Positions 15,196-17,217 of a stretch of DNA of 17,217 bases are shown here, piece by piece. The translations under genes were made by a program, and so were the position numbers. Position 1 is the stretch's first letter. Every line of letters starts with the position of its first letter. The notes below the pieces were generated by a model. The model ran no database searches and had not been told where the DNA came from. It worked only from the letters and a program-made list of their open reading frames with translations. Origin of the DNA: RUG708 sp050946535 (GTDB taxonomy: Bacteria; Bacillota; Clostridia; Peptostreptococcales; Anaerovoracaceae); contig JBMNUZ010000021.1 in the NCBI GenBank assembly GCA_050946535.1, positions 1-17,217 on the forward strand, given 5' to 3'.

Positions 15196-15556
15196 GGGGG
15201 TGTACTGGTTTCGACGGGGGTGCCGAAGCCGGAGAAGCGAGCCGCAGTCTCCCAGTCTGCGTAAAAAGGGGAAACTTAAAATTAAACGCTAAGAACAATA
15301 ATAATTCTTACGCAATTGCCGCTTAATTAAGCAGGCATTTATCGGTCCGTGCCCACCTGCAGGCGCGGGCAGCCGGTATAATATATGCAGGAAACTCCGT
15401 GTGAATTCCCGGCAGCACGGGGGAATAACGGGATAGCAGGAGCTTCAGCCTGACTGCGGGCGGCTGCACCTGTAAAATTCAAATCGCAGTCTGCGCTCGG
15501 AGAAGCTCCTGTGGAAGTGCTTTCGGACATGGGTTCGATTCCCATCACCTTCACCA
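15196..15556 (+). ncRNA. ssrA: Transfer-messenger RNA (tmRNA), tag AKNNNNSYAIAA
   Basis: tmRNA acts with SmpB to release ribosomes stalled on broken mRNA and to tag the nascent peptide for proteolysis. The 5' end carries the hallmark GGGGGTG-TACTGGTTTCGACGG. GGGGGUG (15196-15202) pairs with CACCUUC (15546-15552; two G-U pairs), followed by discriminator A and an encoded CCA (15554-15556). The T-arm is ATGGG-TTCGATT-CCCAT. The tag frame starts at GCT 15288-15290 and ends at TAA 15324-15326, encoding AKNNNNSYAIAA, with the small hydrophobic C terminus that ClpXP-type proteases recognise. The 361-base length is typical of one-piece tmRNA. The pseudoknot region (about 15340-15480) was not folded in detail. 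Confidence 0.97.
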
Positions 15557-15562
15557 TTATAA

Positions 15563-15593
15563 AAAGTCCGGAATCTTTGTGATTCCGGACTTT
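15563..15593. terminator. Bidirectional terminator between ssrA and the sortase operon
   Basis: A perfect 13-bp stem, AAAGTCCGGAATC (15563-15575) with GATTCCGGACTTT (15581-15593), and a five-base loop. On the plus strand TTTCTTC follows, and on the minus strand the T run is TTTTT. It lies seven bases after the tmRNA CCA and 53 bases after the sortase stop, so it can serve both convergent transcripts. Confidence 0.9.
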
Positions 15594-15646
15594 CTTCATA
15601 TTACCAGCTGTCAGCTTTATCATAGGGACATTGTCCATGAACGATA

Positions 15647-16453
15647 TTATTCGATCTTTCCGATCACGACATATCTCTTTTTTCCTTTCTGGGAGCATGT
15701 CGAAAGCGTCACCGTTCTGTCTCCAGTGCTTACCTGGATATCTGATGATACGTCCGAACGCGATTTCATGTTATCAAGCCACGAGGCGTACTCTTCCGAA
15801 TCCGTAAAGCTGATTTTCCACGGCGACGAATTCCCGGTCTCACCAGGCTGCGCCGTGAATGCCGCGAAGAATACCAGCTTGTAATCTTCTTCGGGAGTTA
15901 CCAGGTATCCGTACGAATGAGAGTCAAAGTAGTCCTGGTTGTGGAAACGCAGCAGATACGCGAACATCGAACCGTTTTTCATCGAGTGGCCGTAGATTAT
16001 CGTATTTGGGTCAGAGAAATCGGATTTGTTCTCCGCTTCTATAAACAGACTTCCGGCCTTGCCTGATTTCATGTTGTAAAGGTGCGTGAGATAGTAGCTG
16101 TCGTCATCAGACTGAGTGACAGGATAGTTTATCACGGTGTCTGGTATCTGCAGCCATGCCTTTACTTCAGGACCTTCTGCTAAGAGCGTGGGAAAGTCGA
16201 TTTCCGGAAACGCTTCTGTCGTCTGACTGCCTGTTCCTGACGCTGCATCCGATCCGCTCGTGTCCGATTCGATGCCGGCGTACTCTATCGCCTGCTCGTA
16301 AACGGCGTCGTCTGCTTTATAGTCGGCTATCTGCCTTATCAGAAATGTGCCGCTAATGATAATAACTATTACGCATATGATTATCAGAACCGTCGAAAGG
16401 CGGTTATGTTTTTTTCTGGTTTTTTTCTTATTAGTAGTATTATTTGCTGACAT
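15647..16453 (-). CDS. Class B-type sortase (membrane cysteine transpeptidase)
   Basis: Sortases cleave a C-terminal sorting motif on secreted proteins and join them to the cell wall or to pilins. I chose ATG 16453, giving 268 residues, because GGAACGG precedes it and the protein then starts with a short basic tail and a transmembrane segment (about 20-39), as expected for an N-terminal signal anchor. An acidic/Ser/Thr linker follows (about 45-85), then the barrel. Catalytic residues are His156 (IIYGHSM), Cys253 (TLSTCS) and Arg260 (RYVV). The pattern GSMF-x-YLLRF-x7-F-x-H and the helix insertion before the last strands point to class B. It overlaps the upstream regulator by 14 bases. No substrate or pilin gene is visible, and the recognised motif is unknown. 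Confidence 0.92.
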   Translation of the reverse strand: MSANNTTNKKKTRKKHNRLSTVLIIICVIVIIISGTFLIRQIADYKADDAVYEQAIEYAGIESDTSGSDAASGTGSQTTEAFPEIDFPTLLAEGPEVKAWLQIPDTVINYPVTQSDDDSYYLTHLYNMKSGKAGSLFIEAENKSDFSDPNTIIYGHSMKNGSMFAYLLRFHNQDYFDSHSYGYLVTPEEDYKLVFFAAFTAQPGETGNSSPWKISFTDSEEYASWLDNMKSRSDVSSDIQVSTGDRTVTLSTCSQKGKKRYVVIGKIE

Positions 16454-16874
16454 TGTGATTTTCCGTTCCTGTATCCATCCTGTGAGGCGCAGCCTGCTGA
16501 GGATTTTTCTTTTTACTGTCGAAATAAGCCTTAACAAGGGAGATCATGATGGCATCCTTGTCTGACTCGTTGAGATCGCCGCCGGCGAAGATGCCGCTCA
16601 GCCCCGTAACCAGCTGCATGGCCTGGTGCATGGCGCTCTCCTGCCTGTCGTCGCCCGGAATGCTCAGAGCAGGTTCGTCGTTTACGTAAAGGTAATTTAC
16701 ATCGACGTCGTAAAGCAATGCAAGCTTTTCGTAAATTTCATGGGAACGAGGATATCTGCCGTCTCTTTCATATGAAACGTATGTGCGAAGCGATCTTCCT
16801 ATAAAATTTGCGGCCTCCTGCTGCGTAATTCCGTGTTGTTTGCGCAGGCGCACGAGTTTTTCGCTGAAGTCCAT
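16440..16874 (-). CDS. XRE-family helix-turn-helix transcriptional regulator
   Basis: A 144-residue protein with an N-terminal Cro/C1-type HTH (about 5-62): LRKQHGITQQEAANFIGRSLRTYVSYERDGRYPRSHEIYEKLALLYDV carries the typical turn and recognition helix. The C-terminal half (about 70-144) is hydrophilic, with an Ala/Met/Gly patch and a Lys-rich tail, and matches no domain I recognise; no membrane segment is seen. ATG 16874 follows AGGAGG (16886-16881) at a six-base spacing. The end overlaps the sortase start, so the two are co-translated. Direct repeats over its own promoter suggest autoregulation and hence control of the sortase, which is inference. Confidence 0.88.
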   Translation of the reverse strand: MDFSEKLVRLRKQHGITQQEAANFIGRSLRTYVSYERDGRYPRSHEIYEKLALLYDVDVNYLYVNDEPALSIPGDDRQESAMHQAMQLVTGLSGIFAGGDLNESDKDAIMISLVKAYFDSKKKNPQQAAPHRMDTGTENHNVSK

Positions 16875-16894
16875 GAAAAACCTCCTTTTTCACA

Positions 16895-16923
16895 TTATAT
16901 GTAATTGTAATAGTTATATGTTA
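16895..16923. repeat. Operator-like direct repeats over the XRE promoter
   Basis: TTATATGTAA (16895-16904) and TTATATGTTAA (16914-16923) lie 19 bases apart, nearly two helical turns, covering the start site, -10 box and spacer. This is a natural place for the XRE protein to bind and repress its own operon. The role is inference. Confidence 0.5.
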
Positions 16924-16932
16924 AGTAGTCAA
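16904..16932 (-). promoter_or_regulatory. Promoter of the XRE-sortase operon
   Basis: Read on the minus strand: TTGACT (16932-16927), 17 bases, TACAAT (16909-16904), each 5/6 to consensus. Transcription would start near 16897, about 11 bases before the AGGAGG ribosome site. Confidence 0.7.
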
Positions 16933-17217
16933 ATAACAATTCGGTTAAAAAATATAACTGAATAATGACGCAGACCGAAAATATTTAACATGGACTTAAT
17001 ATTTCAAAGATATGCACTTTACAAAGCTGTTCTATCATTTACGTGAAAAGTAAAGAAAACTGTAAGCATGGAACTTTAGAAAGGATTTTTAGGAGACTAA
17101 CTATGTGAAGTCAAGTAATTTTTGAAAAAAATCATAACTAACCTTTAGAACTAAATAACGGCATGACAAAACAGACAAGCGAGGCTTGCCTTAAAATCGG
17201 TCGGCCAGTATCCGCTC
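16933..17217. other. AT-rich right end; no identified gene
   Basis: This stretch is visibly more AT-rich than the coding part of the window. AGGAG (17091-17095) stands seven bases before ATG (17103) that is followed at once by TGA. An overlapping GTG at 17105 would encode six residues before TGA (17123-17125). CTTTAC (17017-17022) can pair with GTAAAG (17050-17055). An open frame starts at ATG 17163 (MTKQTSEACLKIGRP...) and runs off the edge, but it lacks a clear ribosome site and I do not recognise it. The imperfect hairpin at 17175-17191 falls within that frame. Confidence 0.4.

Noticed and set aside
15535..17217. Genomic island inserted at the 3' end of ssrA
   Set aside because: ssrA is a common attachment site, but no integrase is present and I saw no second copy of the tmRNA 3' end in the rest of the window. 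The sortase operon has base composition like its neighbours.
1..17217. CRISPR array, tRNA or rRNA gene, insertion sequence
   Set aside because: No regularly spaced repeats, cloverleaf other than the tmRNA, rRNA segments or transposase motifs were seen on either strand.

Overview
The window is a Gram-positive anaerobe chromosome segment, most likely Bacillota, class Clostridia. The gene order nusA - ylxR (rnpM) - L7Ae-like - infB - rbfA/nrnA - truB - ribF - rpsO - pnp is the classic Firmicutes translation/RNA-processing cluster. An HydE-type [FeFe]-hydrogenase maturase suggests anaerobic life, and a class B sortase suggests a Gram-positive wall. Base composition looks close to 50% GC with AGA/AGG-rich arginine usage. 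A clostridial Family XIII/Anaerovoracaceae-like relative is a guess only.

Layout. Positions 132-8042 (+) are a tightly packed operon: nusA, ylxR, an L7Ae-family gene, infB, a single ORF fusing RbfA to an NrnA-type DHH/DHHA1 phosphoesterase, truB and ribF. Junctions are overlaps or very short gaps. A perfect consensus promoter (TTGACA-17-TATAAT) overlaps the ribF stop codon and drives rpsO (8182-8448), which is followed by a hairpin and then pnp (8758-10896). After pnp comes a compact leader (promoter, strong intrinsic terminator, competing hairpin) in front of hydE and mnmA (11025-13228). A MATE transporter lies convergently on the minus strand (13486-14832). It is divergent from ssrA (tmRNA, 15196-15556, +), whose tag reads AKNNNNSYAIAA. 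A 13-bp bidirectional terminator separates ssrA from a minus-strand XRE regulator - class B sortase operon (16874 to 15647). The last ~300 bases are AT-rich and carry no identifiable gene.

How the parts work together. The main cluster couples transcription (NusA), initiation (IF2), 30S maturation (RbfA, S15), rRNA/tRNA modification (TruB, MnmA), RNA turnover (NrnA domain, PNPase, RnpM) and flavin cofactor synthesis (RibF). tmRNA adds ribosome rescue. HydE is the metabolic outlier and shares an operon with the tRNA thiolase gene mnmA.

The most interesting items are the RbfA-NrnA fusion, the attenuator-like leader of hydE-mnmA, an extended hairpin with an alternative pairing between the MATE gene and ssrA, a tandem repeat in the MATE leader, operator-like direct repeats over the XRE-sortase promoter, and a start-stop mini-ORF in the AT-rich right end. 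I saw no CRISPR array, tRNA, rRNA gene, transposase or integrase. No clearly new multi-gene system could be demonstrated.
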